A stretch of DNA of 64,000 nucleotides from Saprospiraceae bacterium (lineage in GTDB: Bacteria > Bacteroidota > Bacteroidia > Chitinophagales > Saprospiraceae), in assembly GCA_028285545.1 (NCBI GenBank), contig JANQPA010000040.1:246321-310320 (forward strand), in the 5' to 3' direction. Positions 36,104-45,656 of the stretch are shown piece by piece. Under the pieces are notes generated by a model, which saw only the letters and a list, made by a program, of their open reading frames with translations, had not been told where the DNA came from and did no database searches. The position numbers and the translations under genes were made by a program. How positions within the stretch are numbered: the first letter of the stretch is position 1; every line of letters starts with the position of its first letter.

Positions 36104-36670
36104 TCAAATTTTACCTCCTTCCAGCATTTTAAGTCCATAATAAGCTGCACTAACATGCATGGCCTGAACTAAACCATTATCCGCTAATAATTTTTTAAAA
36201 TCATTTAGTGAAATAATGACGGTTTCAATTTCTTCTGTTTCATCAAAACTGGGTTCCTTTATCTTTTCCCCACCAATAGCTAGGAAAGAATATACTAAAT
36301 TAGCATGATTTCCAGGATTTGGAGATACTACTGAGGTTTGAATAATATTGTCAAAATGATAGCCGGTTTCTTCCAATAATTCTCGCCTGGCTGTGTCAAT
36401 AGGAGGTTCTCCCTTATCTACACTTCCACTTGGCAATTCTAAAACTGTAGCTCCTATGCCATGCCGATATTGTCGGGTGAGGATTACATGCTGGTTTTTA
36501 TCCAGGGCTAATACATTAATCCAATCTGGATATTCGATAACATAATAAGGGTCAACCTCCCGACCATCTGGCATCTGACAACGATCTTGCCTAACCTTTA
36601 ACCACCGTTCATGAATAGCATAATGAGAGTCTAAAATTTTCCAATCGAATGGATGTGTTGGATGATTCAT
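36104..36670 (-). CDS. Nudix hydrolase
   Basis: A 188-residue enzyme with an intact Nudix box from Gly82 to Tyr104 (GSVDKGE, then RRELLEETGY; Glu97, Glu100 and Glu101 bind the metal). The flanking sequence (HVILTRQYRHGIGATVLELP) matches the ADP-ribose/ADP-sugar pyrophosphatase group, so hydrolysis of a nucleoside diphosphate sugar is likely. Its stop directly abuts the DoxX start, forming an operon. Confidence 0.92.
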   Translation of the reverse strand: MNHPTHPFDWKILDSHYAIHERWLKVRQDRCQMPDGREVDPYYVIEYPDWINVLALDKNQHVILTRQYRHGIGATVLELPSGSVDKGEPPIDTARRELLEETGYHFDNIIQTSVVSPNPGNHANLVYSFLAIGGEKIKEPSFDETEEIETVIISLNDFKKLLADNGLVQAMHVSAAYYGLKMLEGGKI

Positions 36671-36713
36671 TAAAATATTGGCTTAAACTATAAAAAGGGG
36701 TAAAATTAAAAAT

Positions 36714-36754
36714 TTAATCGGCTGCCAAGACAATTTGCCCTGACAGCCGATTAA
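36714..36754 (-). terminator. Hairpin downstream of the secreted protein gene
   Basis: TTAATCGGCTG (36714-36724) pairs with CAGCCGATTAA (36744-36754), followed by AT-rich sequence. It is 54 bases past the stop of the minus-strand gene at 36808 and upstream of the Nudix gene. Confidence 0.65.
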
Positions 36755-36807
36755 TTAATTCAAGTTTGCCACTTGGCTGTATAATTTCTAGTTGTATGTT
36801 GTTGAGA

Positions 36808-37695
36808 TTACTGACAATATTCCAGAGCAGTTCTAAAATATTTTTTACCATTCATATGCAAATATTTGTCTTTGAAAGTAAGGTCATAAGTATATACCTC
36901 ACCATTATAAAAGTTTAGTTGCAGAACGGGGCTTCCATCTCCTTTTACAGTGATTTTCCATTTTCCTTGCCCCTGATCATTGCTAGCACTTAAAGCGGAA
37001 GCATTGTAACCACTTACAGTCATGTCGCTTTTTGCGGAATGATAAAAATCGCCGCTATTGCACAATTCAATGATGGTTTCGTCGCTATATCCTCCACTCA
37101 TTCCTCCAGCAGAATAGGAAGATGAATAGTAAGAATTCAGATAAGTTAATCTTCGGCCTCCAACTTGAGATTTCCATTGCTGTACAATAGGTCCTGTTTC
37201 AGGCTTTCTAAACTGTAGGCTATTTTTAATTTTTATGGCGGCTTGCTTTATGGCATCATTATATTGAGCTGGAAGGGCTGCACTCATTATAATAACTCCC
37301 TGTCCATGAGGATTAATGATTCCAATAACATATCCTTTTATGGTTTGATATTGCATGGTACCTGTCAATTCACCTCCGATGGCATTATTTCCCAGCTGAT
37401 CTAATTCACCAGTGATGCTCAGGTTGGTTCCATTTCCATCCTGCATTGGTTGCCGAGCTTCAATCTTTAACTGTTCCAAAGTAGAGGACTCATGAGTAGA
37501 TAATAGGATCATTCCAGGTATGGTTTGAGATCCAATTACAAAAGCACCTTCTGCTTCCTGCCCTACCCAACCCTGAGGAATGGTAAAATTGATACCCAAG
37601 AATTTATAATCGACACGCCCTGTTTGCTGGGCTTGAGAAATTGAAGGATTTACTAATAAGATGGCTGCTATGAAGAAAAAGTATAAAGATTTCAT
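36808..37695 (-). CDS. Secreted protein of unknown function
   Basis: A 295-residue protein with a signal peptide (residues 1-22, ISQAQ). Residues 27-160 form an alpha/beta part (YKFLGINFTIPQGWVGQEAE) that reads like domains with a photosystem/PsbP-type outline, and the C-terminal half, after a serine/tyrosine/glycine-rich segment (YSSSYSAGGMSGG), contains a beta-rich part ending KKYFRTALEYCQ. I do not recognise the family. It is monocistronic between two hairpins. Confidence 0.65.
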   Translation of the reverse strand: MKSLYFFFIAAILLVNPSISQAQQTGRVDYKFLGINFTIPQGWVGQEAEGAFVIGSQTIPGMILLSTHESSTLEQLKIEARQPMQDGNGTNLSITGELDQLGNNAIGGELTGTMQYQTIKGYVIGIINPHGQGVIIMSAALPAQYNDAIKQAAIKIKNSLQFRKPETGPIVQQWKSQVGGRRLTYLNSYYSSSYSAGGMSGGYSDETIIELCNSGDFYHSAKSDMTVSGYNASALSASNDQGQGKWKITVKGDGSPVLQLNFYNGEVYTYDLTFKDKYLHMNGKKYFRTALEYCQ

Positions 37696-37814
37696 TTTTT
37701 GCTTTTTTAGATGTTTTTAATTTGCTTCTCATAGAGAGGGGTTATGAATAAAAAAAAAGTAAGGCGAAGAATAATTTTTTTCAGGAATTTGCGATCAAAT
37801 TCCTGAAAAAGGGA

Positions 37815-39743
37815 CTACAAATCACTTAATTTTCTTGGAAATCCATTGATTCCTTTGGCTTTCATTTTCGTCTGTAATTTTTTGGCTTCCTGAAGATTTG
37901 CATAATTTCCCACCACGATTTTATAAACCATCCGGCCACTTACCTGACTGCTGGCCACTACCACCGGCTCACCAAATAACTGCTTCATCCGATTGGTTTG
38001 TAAAATTACATTATTATAATCGGTATAAGCGCCTACCTGAATTCCCCATCCTTTAGCTTGTTGTTTTTGAACATCAATTTTAAATAATTCTGTCCCTGTT
38101 TGTCCGCCAGAGTTTGTAGGAGGAGTTGGAGTATCCAGCTCTGGAGGTGGTTGAGTGGAACTGGAGGAAGAAGATCTTTTACGACGCAAGGCTTCCAGAA
38201 CGGCTTTCTCTGCATTTACTCTGCCATATCCATATCTTCTGGAATGGCCATAATAATAGGAAGAAGGGGAACCTATTTTATCTGCTGTTTGCTCTAATAT
38301 CTGCTTTACCTCCCGCGCAGTCAAATCCGGGTTAGCAGAAAGAATCAGAGCACAAACCCCAGCTACCAGAGGTGTTGCACTGGATGTTCCTCCAAAATGT
38401 TTGTATCTGTCTCCGCGAGAACGGCCATCCACCCAATACCTGAATGTGCCATTTTGTTGTGACCACCCCTGATCCCACCAAGCCCTTGCTGCTAGGATGG
38501 GCCAATCTCCATTAGAAGGAGCCACCACTGATAATTCCCTCCCTCGATTAGAATAGGATGCATGCTTATCCATACTGGTACTGGCCCCAACCGCTATTAC
38601 ATCTGGATGGGCCGCATAATAATTCAGATAATCATAATTTTCATTTCCGGCAGCAAAAAGAATCACACATCCTTTTCCATTCCTTCCTTCTCTGGCAGCC
38701 CTGGCAATAGCTCTTTCTTTTGCCGCATTTAATTGAAATTGAGGGTTGGTGGTTCCCCAGCTACAGCTTATGATATCTGCTCCATTCCGAACACAATAAT
38801 CAAACATCTGTTCGGTCCTGGAAGTGCTGAAAGAGGTACCGCTAATAGGCATAAACCTGGCTTTAGGGGCAGCTCCTACCATTCCATTTCCATTAGAAGC
38901 TGCAAGGGCTACACTTGCACAGGGAGTTCCGTGAGTATGTTGGGGGTCCCCCTGGTATAACCTGGGTGTTTGATTCCAAATATCAAAGGGATTAACCACT
39001 TTATCCCTAAGATCAGGATGCGATAGATCAAAACCATTATCAATTAGGGCAATTTTAAGCGATGAATCACCCAAACTTCCCAGGCGATGCCATGCTCCAA
39101 TTACTTTGGCATCTGCTCCTTTGGCCAAGGGTCTGCGAGTATCGGAAAGAAAACCTGAATTTTGTAAATGCCATTGTTGTCTCAATAATGAGTCAGCTGG
39201 CATCTGAAGTGCATAATGATCCATAGGCATATCCAAATCAGGCTCAGCATACCTAACCAGGGAAGTCTGTTGAAGAAAATGAGCAACTTTTATGGGGTTT
39301 GGAGATTGGGCTGTTACCTTAACCCGAATTTCTTCCTCCTCAATTTGTTCAATTAACTCCAAATGAAATTCATCAAGAGCAATCCCTTGTTCTCCTAAAC
39401 TCACCCCCTCTTCAAATGTTATAAAGATCTCTCCGGTAGGTATAAGAGGCTTATCACTGCCTTCAGCATAATAAACATGAGTACCTAATTCTACCTCTTC
39501 CATTTCGCGAACTTCATCCAGTTTACGATCAACAGTAGCTTCATCGGTCTTTAAAGTCACCACATTAAATCCTCCTAAATCTTTATAAACCTCCCGATCT
39601 ACATATTCTTTAGAGCTTGAAGTCTCTTCTTGATCAAGACTCCTGCTGCTCTCTTCTGCAACTTTCGTTTTTAGCCCAACAATTTTAGGGCTCTTCTTCA
39701 ATTTAATAAATCCTTTACCACATTTTACTTTTAGCATGCTCAT
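37815..39743 (-). CDS. Subtilisin-like S8 protease with C-terminal SPOR domain
   Basis: A 642-residue protein. Residues 50-185 resemble the prodomain region of subtilases. The S8 domain has Asp235 (IDNGFDLSHPDLRD), His271 (HTHGTPCASVA), Asn367 (AAGNE) and Ser454 (GGTSSATPLVAG). After a serine-rich and proline-rich linker comes a SPOR domain at about 565-640 (WGIQVGAYTDYNNV, YKIVVGNYANLQEA), a type known to bind peptidoglycan lacking stem peptides. No ordinary signal peptide is seen: the start is MSMLKVKCGKGFIKLKKSPK. How it is exported is unclear. Confidence 0.88.
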   Translation of the reverse strand: MSMLKVKCGKGFIKLKKSPKIVGLKTKVAEESSRSLDQEETSSSKEYVDREVYKDLGGFNVVTLKTDEATVDRKLDEVREMEEVELGTHVYYAEGSDKPLIPTGEIFITFEEGVSLGEQGIALDEFHLELIEQIEEEEIRVKVTAQSPNPIKVAHFLQQTSLVRYAEPDLDMPMDHYALQMPADSLLRQQWHLQNSGFLSDTRRPLAKGADAKVIGAWHRLGSLGDSSLKIALIDNGFDLSHPDLRDKVVNPFDIWNQTPRLYQGDPQHTHGTPCASVALAASNGNGMVGAAPKARFMPISGTSFSTSRTEQMFDYCVRNGADIISCSWGTTNPQFQLNAAKERAIARAAREGRNGKGCVILFAAGNENYDYLNYYAAHPDVIAVGASTSMDKHASYSNRGRELSVVAPSNGDWPILAARAWWDQGWSQQNGTFRYWVDGRSRGDRYKHFGGTSSATPLVAGVCALILSANPDLTAREVKQILEQTADKIGSPSSYYYGHSRRYGYGRVNAEKAVLEALRRKRSSSSSSTQPPPELDTPTPPTNSGGQTGTELFKIDVQKQQAKGWGIQVGAYTDYNNVILQTNRMKQLFGEPVVVASSQVSGRMVYKIVVGNYANLQEAKKLQTKMKAKGINGFPRKLSDL

Positions 39744-39986
39744 GTTATTTGGTTATCAGTTGTAAGTTGTTGGTTGATGGGTTATTCCTTACTCGTTAAT
39801 TGTTATTTGTTAATTGTTAATTGTATAGATTGTCGGGTAGAAAAGGCATTTGAAGGGTAGAAAATCATTTGTTATTCTCATATTTGTACGAAAATTTTCG
39901 GAATTAGCATTAAAGCATAGAAAATCCTGCTATAATGTTGAATTCTTTTCCATTCTTACATATTACAAAATACAAAATTGTAATTT

Positions 39987-40001
39987 AACAATTCAATTGT
40001 T
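39987..40001. promoter_or_regulatory. Small palindrome upstream of the tricorn-like gene
   Basis: AACAATT and AATTGTT surround a single C, 30 bases before the start codon of the plus-strand gene. It may be an operator; no promoter consensus was found nearby. Confidence 0.25.
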
Positions 40002-40030
40002 TTGCCCGATTCAATTCAAATAAATTTATT

Positions 40031-43000
40031 ATGAAAAACAGTTTAACGATTTTTTTATGTTGCTTATTCCTTTTGGAACTAAGTGCACAGGAATCTCCTT
40101 TATGGTTGCGCTACCCAGCGATTTCTCCGGATGGTAAAACCATAGTTTTTTCATACAAAGGAGATTTATTCAAAGTAGCCACTGAAGGCGGCCCTGCCTA
40201 TCCACTTACCATTCACGAAGGGTATGATCATATGCCAGTTTGGTCTCATGATGGTCAAAAAATTGCTTTTGCATCTGACCGATATGGTAATTTTGATGTT
40301 TTTGTTATGAATGCAAAGGGAGGTTCTGCTGAACGATTAACCTATCATTCGGCAGCGGATTTACCTTCTGATTTTAGTACAGACAATAATTCAGTAATTT
40401 TTACTTCCAGCCGACTAGATGATGCTTCTAATCAGCAATTTCCTTCAGGAGTTCTATCTGAACTTTACAGCATCCCTGCAAAAGGTGGAAGAGCTGAGCA
40501 AATTTTAACTACTCCTGCCGAATTTGCAAAATATAATAAGGATGGTAGTCTGATAGTTTTTCACGATAGAAAAGGATATGAAGATGCCTTTAGAAAGCAC
40601 CATACCTCTTCGGTGACTCGCGATGTCTGGCTTTATAATGTCAAAGAAGATAAGTACACCCAACTTTCTGCCTTTAATGGGGAGGACAGAAATCCGGTAT
40701 TTACCCCTAACCAAAATGGCATTTATTATCTAAGTGAAGAAAAAGGCGATTTTAATGTATTTAAAATGGACCTCTCTTCTCCAGGTAAAAGTAAAACGGT
40801 TACCAATTTAAAAAAACACCCGGTGCGCTACCTTACCATTAGTAATCAAGGCTTGATGTGTTTCAGTTATAATGGTGAATTGTATACCCTTAAAGATGGC
40901 CAGCAGCCCAAAAAGGTAAATATTTTTATGGCTCTTGGAGATCGATACAATCCTCAAAAAATTGAAAAAATAAGTGGAGGAACCAGAGAATTTGCTCTTT
41001 CTCCTAATGGCAAAGAAATTGCCTTCATTGTAAGAGGTGAGGTTTTTGCCAGTTCTGTCGAAACTGCCACTACCAAAAGAATCACCAATACACCAGAACA
41101 AGAACGAAGTGTTAGTTTCAGCCCTGATGGCAAGGCTATTCTTTACGCAAGTGAGCGTGATGGTAGCTGGAATATCTATCAAACTAAATTAGCACGTGAA
41201 GATGAAGCATATTTTTATGCCTCAACAATATTGGAAGAAGAGGTAGTTATTGCTTCACCAAAAGAGGAATTTCAACCTGCTTTTTCACCCGATGGCAAAG
41301 AAGTAGCCTATTTAGAGGAACGCACTGCCTTGAAGGTGGTAAACCTGGAGAGTAAGGAATCTCGCCTAATTATGGCTGCAGATAAAAATTACTCTTATGC
41401 AGATGGAGATCAGCATTATGAATGGTCACCAGACAGTAAATGGTTCTTGGTCAACTTTCTACAACCAGAGCAATGGACATCTCAGGTTGGTTTGGTTAGT
41501 GCTCAGGGAGGGGAAATAACAGATCTTACCCAAAGTGGATTCGGCGGATTTAGTCCTCGATGGATGATGGATGGCAAAATGGTCATGTGGTTCTCCACTC
41601 GAAATGGCATGTCTGATATTTCTAATGGAGGTAGCGAAGTGGATGCTTATGCCCTATTTTTCCACCAAAAAGATTATGATAGATTTACTTTAAGCAAAGA
41701 AGATTTTGAATTGCTGGAAGAAAGAGAAAAGGAAGCCAAAGCTGACGAGAAAAAGGAGGAAAAAGAAGAGAAAAGTACGGAGGAAAAAGAAGAAAAAACA
41801 GATGAAATAAAGATCAACCTGGAAGGAATTGCTGAACGGAAGGTAAGACTTACCCGTCATTCCAGCCGTTTAAACGATGCCATTGTTTCAAAAGATGGAA
41901 AGAGTTTATTCTATCTGGCACGTTTTGAAAAAGGATATGACTTGTGGAAAACAGATTTGCGTACTAAGACAACTAAGTTACATGCTAAACTAGGTGCTAA
42001 TGGCGCTGGATATTTGACCATGGATAAAAAGGGAAAAAATTTATTTCTGATGGCTTCCGGACGGGTTCATAAAATTGATGCTGCTTCAGGGAAAAAAACA
42101 AGCGTCGGTATTAATGGTGAGATGAATCTGAATGAAACAGAAGAAAGAGCCTATCTTTTTGATCACATCTGGAGGCAGGTTGATAAAAAGTTTTACAAAA
42201 AAAGTCTACATGAGGTATCCTGGGAGTTTTACAAAGAAGAATATGCTCGGTTCCTACCTCACATAAATAATAATTATGACTTTATGGAGATGCTTAGCGA
42301 AATGCTGGGCGAATTGAATGCATCCCATACAGGTGCTCGCTACCGTCCGAACAATCAAACTGGAGATCAGACAGCCTCCTTAGGTCTGTTTTTTGAAAAT
42401 GATTATGCTGGCGAAGGACTAAAAGTAGAAGAAGTCATCACTAAGAGTCCTTTAGATAATAGTGATTCAAAAGTAGAAAAAGGAATTATTATTGAAAAAA
42501 TCGATGGTTCGACCATTACTGCCAATACCAATTATTATGAGTTATTGAATCGTAAGGCAGGCAAAAAGACCTTATTATCTCTCTACAATCCGGATAATGG
42601 TGAGCGATGGGAAGAAACTCTCAAACCCATTTCCAGAGGTGCCGAAAATCAGTTGTTATACGAAAGGTGGGTAGAGAATAGTCGTAAGATAGTCGATAAG
42701 CTATCTGGTGGCAAACTGGGATATGTACATGTCAGAGGAATGAATGATGCCAGCTATAGAGTAGTGGTAGAAGAAGTATTAGGTAAAAATGCCAATAAAG
42801 AGGCATTGGTTGTTGATACCAGATTTAATGGCGGAGGCTGGTTGCATGATAATTTAGTTACCTTCTTAGATGGTAAAAAATACATCACCTTCATGCCAAG
42901 AGGCCAAAACCTGGGTGGTGAGCCTAGCGGCAAATGGCGCAAACCTTCCATCGTAGTAATGAGTGAGAGCAATTATTCAGATGCCCATATGTTTCCTTTT

Positions 43001-43264
43001 GCTTATAAAGAATTAGGGATTGGGAAATTGGTAGGAATGCCTGTACCAGGAACCGGAACAGCGGTCTGGTGGGAGCGATTACAAAATGGAATGGTATTCG
43101 GTATCCCTCAGGTTGGTATGGTAGCTAATAATGGTGAATACTTGGAAAACACACAATTGGAGCCAGATATTAAAGTACCCAATGATCCAGGTAAAGTCAA
43201 AAAAGGCTTGGACCCACAATTGGAAGCTGCAGTTAAAGAACTATTGAAAGTAGTTTATCCTTAG
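40031..43264 (+). CDS. Tricorn-like protease (S41 family)
   Basis: A 1077-residue secreted protease with a signal peptide (residues 1-19, ELSAQ). WD40-like/PD40 propeller repeats (FSPDGK and ISPDGK motifs) fill residues 25-520. A highly charged linker (about 560-600, KADEKKEEKEEK) leads to a second short propeller part, then the core with Ser765-His766 (ELNASHTGARY), a PDZ domain (about 800-880) and an S41 domain. Ser983-Asp984 (SESNYSDAHMFPF) are the nucleophile and its neighbour as in tricorn. Likely degrades peptides in the periplasm. Confidence 0.93.
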   Translation: MKNSLTIFLCCLFLLELSAQESPLWLRYPAISPDGKTIVFSYKGDLFKVATEGGPAYPLTIHEGYDHMPVWSHDGQKIAFASDRYGNFDVFVMNAKGGSAERLTYHSAADLPSDFSTDNNSVIFTSSRLDDASNQQFPSGVLSELYSIPAKGGRAEQILTTPAEFAKYNKDGSLIVFHDRKGYEDAFRKHHTSSVTRDVWLYNVKEDKYTQLSAFNGEDRNPVFTPNQNGIYYLSEEKGDFNVFKMDLSSPGKSKTVTNLKKHPVRYLTISNQGLMCFSYNGELYTLKDGQQPKKVNIFMALGDRYNPQKIEKISGGTREFALSPNGKEIAFIVRGEVFASSVETATTKRITNTPEQERSVSFSPDGKAILYASERDGSWNIYQTKLAREDEAYFYASTILEEEVVIASPKEEFQPAFSPDGKEVAYLEERTALKVVNLESKESRLIMAADKNYSYADGDQHYEWSPDSKWFLVNFLQPEQWTSQVGLVSAQGGEITDLTQSGFGGFSPRWMMDGKMVMWFSTRNGMSDISNGGSEVDAYALFFHQKDYDRFTLSKEDFELLEEREKEAKADEKKEEKEEKSTEEKEEKTDEIKINLEGIAERKVRLTRHSSRLNDAIVSKDGKSLFYLARFEKGYDLWKTDLRTKTTKLHAKLGANGAGYLTMDKKGKNLFLMASGRVHKIDAASGKKTSVGINGEMNLNETEERAYLFDHIWRQVDKKFYKKSLHEVSWEFYKEEYARFLPHINNNYDFMEMLSEMLGELNASHTGARYRPNNQTGDQTASLGLFFENDYAGEGLKVEEVITKSPLDNSDSKVEKGIIIEKIDGSTITANTNYYELLNRKAGKKTLLSLYNPDNGERWEETLKPISRGAENQLLYERWVENSRKIVDKLSGGKLGYVHVRGMNDASYRVVVEEVLGKNANKEALVVDTRFNGGGWLHDNLVTFLDGKKYITFMPRGQNLGGEPSGKWRKPSIVVMSESNYSDAHMFPFAYKELGIGKLVGMPVPGTGTAVWWERLQNGMVFGIPQVGMVANNGEYLENTQLEPDIKVPNDPGKVKKGLDPQLEAAVKELLKVVYP

Positions 43265-43276
43265 TACATAGTACGC

Positions 43277-43323
43277 AATAAAAAAAGCGTCACCCGACAA
43301 ATGTCAGGTGACGCTTTTTTATT
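43277..43323. terminator. Bidirectional terminator between convergent genes
   Basis: GCGTCACC and GGTGACGC with flanking A7 and T6 tracts form a long stem with a small internal mismatch and an AAAT loop. It sits between the tricorn-like gene and the minus-strand sigma factor gene and can end both transcripts. Confidence 0.85.
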
Positions 43324-43340
43324 AATTGAAGGAAAAAATC

Positions 43341-43865
43341 TTAAGCTCTTTCTTTATAATAGGCTTTGTACATTTTTTGCAATTTTTTTCGGGCAAAAAA
43401 TATTCTACTCTTTATGGTACCCAGTGGGGCACCTAATTCATCAGCAATTTCTTCGTACTTATACCCTTGATAAGCCATCATAAATGGCTTTTTGAAATCC
43501 TCTGGTAAGGAATCAACCATTGATAAAAGTTCATCAAAGGCGACGTTGGATTCTCCTTTATTACTCACAGATTTATCACCTGAGTTAAGATAGTAATTAT
43601 TAGGAGTTTGATCTATAATCATATTACGGCGTACCTTCTTGCGATAATTATTGATAAAAATATTTCGCATGATGGTAACGGCCCAGGCCTTAAAGTTAGT
43701 TCCTGGGTTATATTTATCAGCATTTGTAATGATCCGAACGGCCGTATCCTGATACAGATCCTCAGCATCCACATTATTTCCAGTAAGTTTCAGAGAGAAG
43801 GCACGCAGCGAATTACTGATGACGTCTAACTGATCGTAAATTTGATTTTGAATCGCGTAAATCAT
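43341..43865 (-). CDS. RpoE-like RNA polymerase sigma factor, paralogue
   Basis: A 174-residue ECF-type factor. Region 2 (EDLYQDTAVRII, TNFKAWAVTIMRNIFINNYR) and region 4 (FMMAYQGYKYEEIADELGAP, LGTIKSRIFFARKKL) are closely similar to those at 12710-13225, so the two are paralogues of one subgroup. No anti-sigma gene is adjacent. A well-formed promoter lies 43 bases upstream (43908-43939). Confidence 0.92.
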   Translation of the reverse strand: MIYAIQNQIYDQLDVISNSLRAFSLKLTGNNVDAEDLYQDTAVRIITNADKYNPGTNFKAWAVTIMRNIFINNYRKKVRRNMIIDQTPNNYYLNSGDKSVSNKGESNVAFDELLSMVDSLPEDFKKPFMMAYQGYKYEEIADELGAPLGTIKSRIFFARKKLQKMYKAYYKERA

Positions 43866-43907
43866 AGCCGGTGACTTTTGCTAGGGATATTATGTAATTA
43901 TTTTTTA

Positions 43908-43939
43908 CAAAAATACCTCTAATGTGATTTAAATGCAAA
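43908..43939 (-). promoter_or_regulatory. Predicted Bacteroidota-type promoter of the sigma gene
   Basis: On the minus strand, TTTG (43936-43939), a 20-base spacer, then TATTTTTG (43908-43915). Both elements and the spacing match the known consensus; this is the clearest promoter in the window. Confidence 0.65.
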
Positions 43940-44139
43940 TAAATTTATCTTTTCAGACATAGATTTGACACTATGTGTAGTAAAATGGACAGTTTCCTTA
44001 CAAAAACGGCAAATTGTGTTAAAATTGTTAACAACTATAAACTAAATTTTAAGAAATTTGTATACTTAATAAACAAAACACAAAAGCCGAAAACTAGAAA
44101 CCACTTTTAGAAGAATAACCATTGTTGAAGTGTGACATT

Positions 44140-44640
44140 ATGGATGCATTGAATTTAACTGATCAAATTTACTTGCCTAACAACATTCGTTGTCTTCGCA
44201 AGCAGCTCAGAATGAGCCAGGGGGAATTGGCTGAACGCATAGGCCTAAACAGAGGAAACATCGCCTCTTATGAAAATGGAACTGCCGAGCCAAAAATCTG
44301 TAACCTTCGTAAGCTGGCTCATATTTTTAGCATTTCTATGCTTGACCTCACTCATAAAGATTTAAGTAAATTTGATCTGTCGAGTGCCCCTCCTCAAAAT
44401 GTCAATACAATTTCAGAATCTGAAATGGTAATTCTCGAACAGTTTAGTCAAAAAGCTAAACAGATTCAGAATGTCTTTGAAAGCTTAAATACATGTTGCA
44501 TGTATAAGGCTGAATCATTGGATGAAAAGCCTAAAGATGTTCAGATCATGTTGGCTCATTTCCATCAGCTTTACGAAGCCTCTCAAGCTTTACTTTGCGA
44601 ATATCAAGAACTGTTAAGCTTTATAAAATGTAAAGTTTAG
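44140..44640 (+). CDS. XRE family helix-turn-helix regulator
   Basis: A 166-residue protein starting at the ATG at 44140 (MDALNLTDQIYLPNN); two upstream TTG codons from 44122 are less likely starts. The Cro/C1-type HTH is at about residues 15-68 (IRCLRKQLRMSQGELAERIG, LNRGNIASYENGTAEPKICN). The C-terminal 90 residues are helical with a short coiled-coil-like stretch and have no recognised domain. Stand-alone regulator; no phage or toxin gene is next to it, although a thioredoxin-SPOR gene follows after 149 bases. Confidence 0.85.
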   Translation: MDALNLTDQIYLPNNIRCLRKQLRMSQGELAERIGLNRGNIASYENGTAEPKICNLRKLAHIFSISMLDLTHKDLSKFDLSSAPPQNVNTISESEMVILEQFSQKAKQIQNVFESLNTCCMYKAESLDEKPKDVQIMLAHFHQLYEASQALLCEYQELLSFIKCKV

Positions 44641-44789
44641 TCCAGTACCTGACGTAACATATTCAAATTCTTCTTCGTAAAAGTTTTTATATTAGTTGAA
44701 TGCTTTCATTCAGCTATCTATGTGCAAATACCATGCATATTTAAAATAACTGCCATAATTGCCGTTATAATCCCAAAATTGAACGATTT

Positions 44790-45656
44790 ATGAAATCCTT
44801 ACTGTGTTTACTCGCACTTTGCATGACACTTTGTCTGTCAGCAAAAAATTCTTCCCATATTGAATTCTTTGAGGGACAATTAGAAGAATTACAACAACAA
44901 GCCAGCCAGTATGGCAAAATGTCCCTAGTCTATTTTTATGCATCCTGGTGTATGCCCTGCCAGTGGATGGAAAAGAATACCTATCAAAACGATGAGTTAG
45001 CAGACTACCTCAATGAAAATTACTTTCCAATACGCGTAAATATTGACGGCCCTTCAGGATTAAAAGAAAAAAAGAAATATCATGTCAATCTCCTCCCTAC
45101 CATATTAATCTTTGATAGCGGTGGTAATTTGATTGCGCGATATGAAGAATCAATGGATTCAGAAAAACTGCTTCATCTATTAAAAAAAAATAACCTTTCT
45201 GGTACCAAAATAAGCAGCCGGCCTTCTAAGGCAAATAGCCCTATGCTACATGCTCCTAAACCTGCCAATATTTATTATCCCCCCTTAGTTCCTGAACTAA
45301 GTGCTTCAACTGACCAAAATGAGGTAATTGCTTCTCAACCTATTACCCAAGCCTTTTCCTTACCTGCAAGCACAAACTCAATAAGCACCTTTAATCAAAT
45401 TGAACCCTCTATCAATACCTTCTTTGGTGTACAGGTAGGTGCTTTTTCAAGTAGATCCAATGCAGAAACAGAGATGAAAATATTGCGACGAAAAATTAAT
45501 GAAGACCTTTATATTATTAAGGAAAATTATCGTAGTCGCCAAATTTTTAAAGTTATCGCTGGTAAATATATTAACCAAAATGAAGCCATCTCCTGCATGA
45601 AGAGAGTTAAAACCAAAAAAATCTTCGGTTTTGTAAAAAAAATTGACATGGAATGA
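44790..45656 (+). CDS. Thioredoxin-fold protein with C-terminal SPOR domain
   Basis: A 288-residue secreted protein. After a signal peptide (residues 1-18) there is a thioredoxin-like domain (about 25-135) with the redox motif Cys54-Met-Pro-Cys57 (YASWCMPCQWM). A proline-rich and serine-rich linker (about 140-205) connects to a SPOR domain (about 208-285, FFGVQVGAFSSRSNAETEM and IFKVIAGKYINQNEA). This would place disulphide or reducing activity at septal or denuded peptidoglycan. The fusion is unusual; the partner is unknown. Confidence 0.85.
   Translation: MKSLLCLLALCMTLCLSAKNSSHIEFFEGQLEELQQQASQYGKMSLVYFYASWCMPCQWMEKNTYQNDELADYLNENYFPIRVNIDGPSGLKEKKKYHVNLLPTILIFDSGGNLIARYEESMDSEKLLHLLKKNNLSGTKISSRPSKANSPMLHAPKPANIYYPPLVPELSASTDQNEVIASQPITQAFSLPASTNSISTFNQIEPSINTFFGVQVGAFSSRSNAETEMKILRRKINEDLYIIKENYRSRQIFKVIAGKYINQNEAISCMKRVKTKKIFGFVKKIDME

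Noticed and set aside
44140..44640. Antitoxin of a toxin-antitoxin pair
   Set aside because: The XRE protein has no small toxin-like neighbour on either side.
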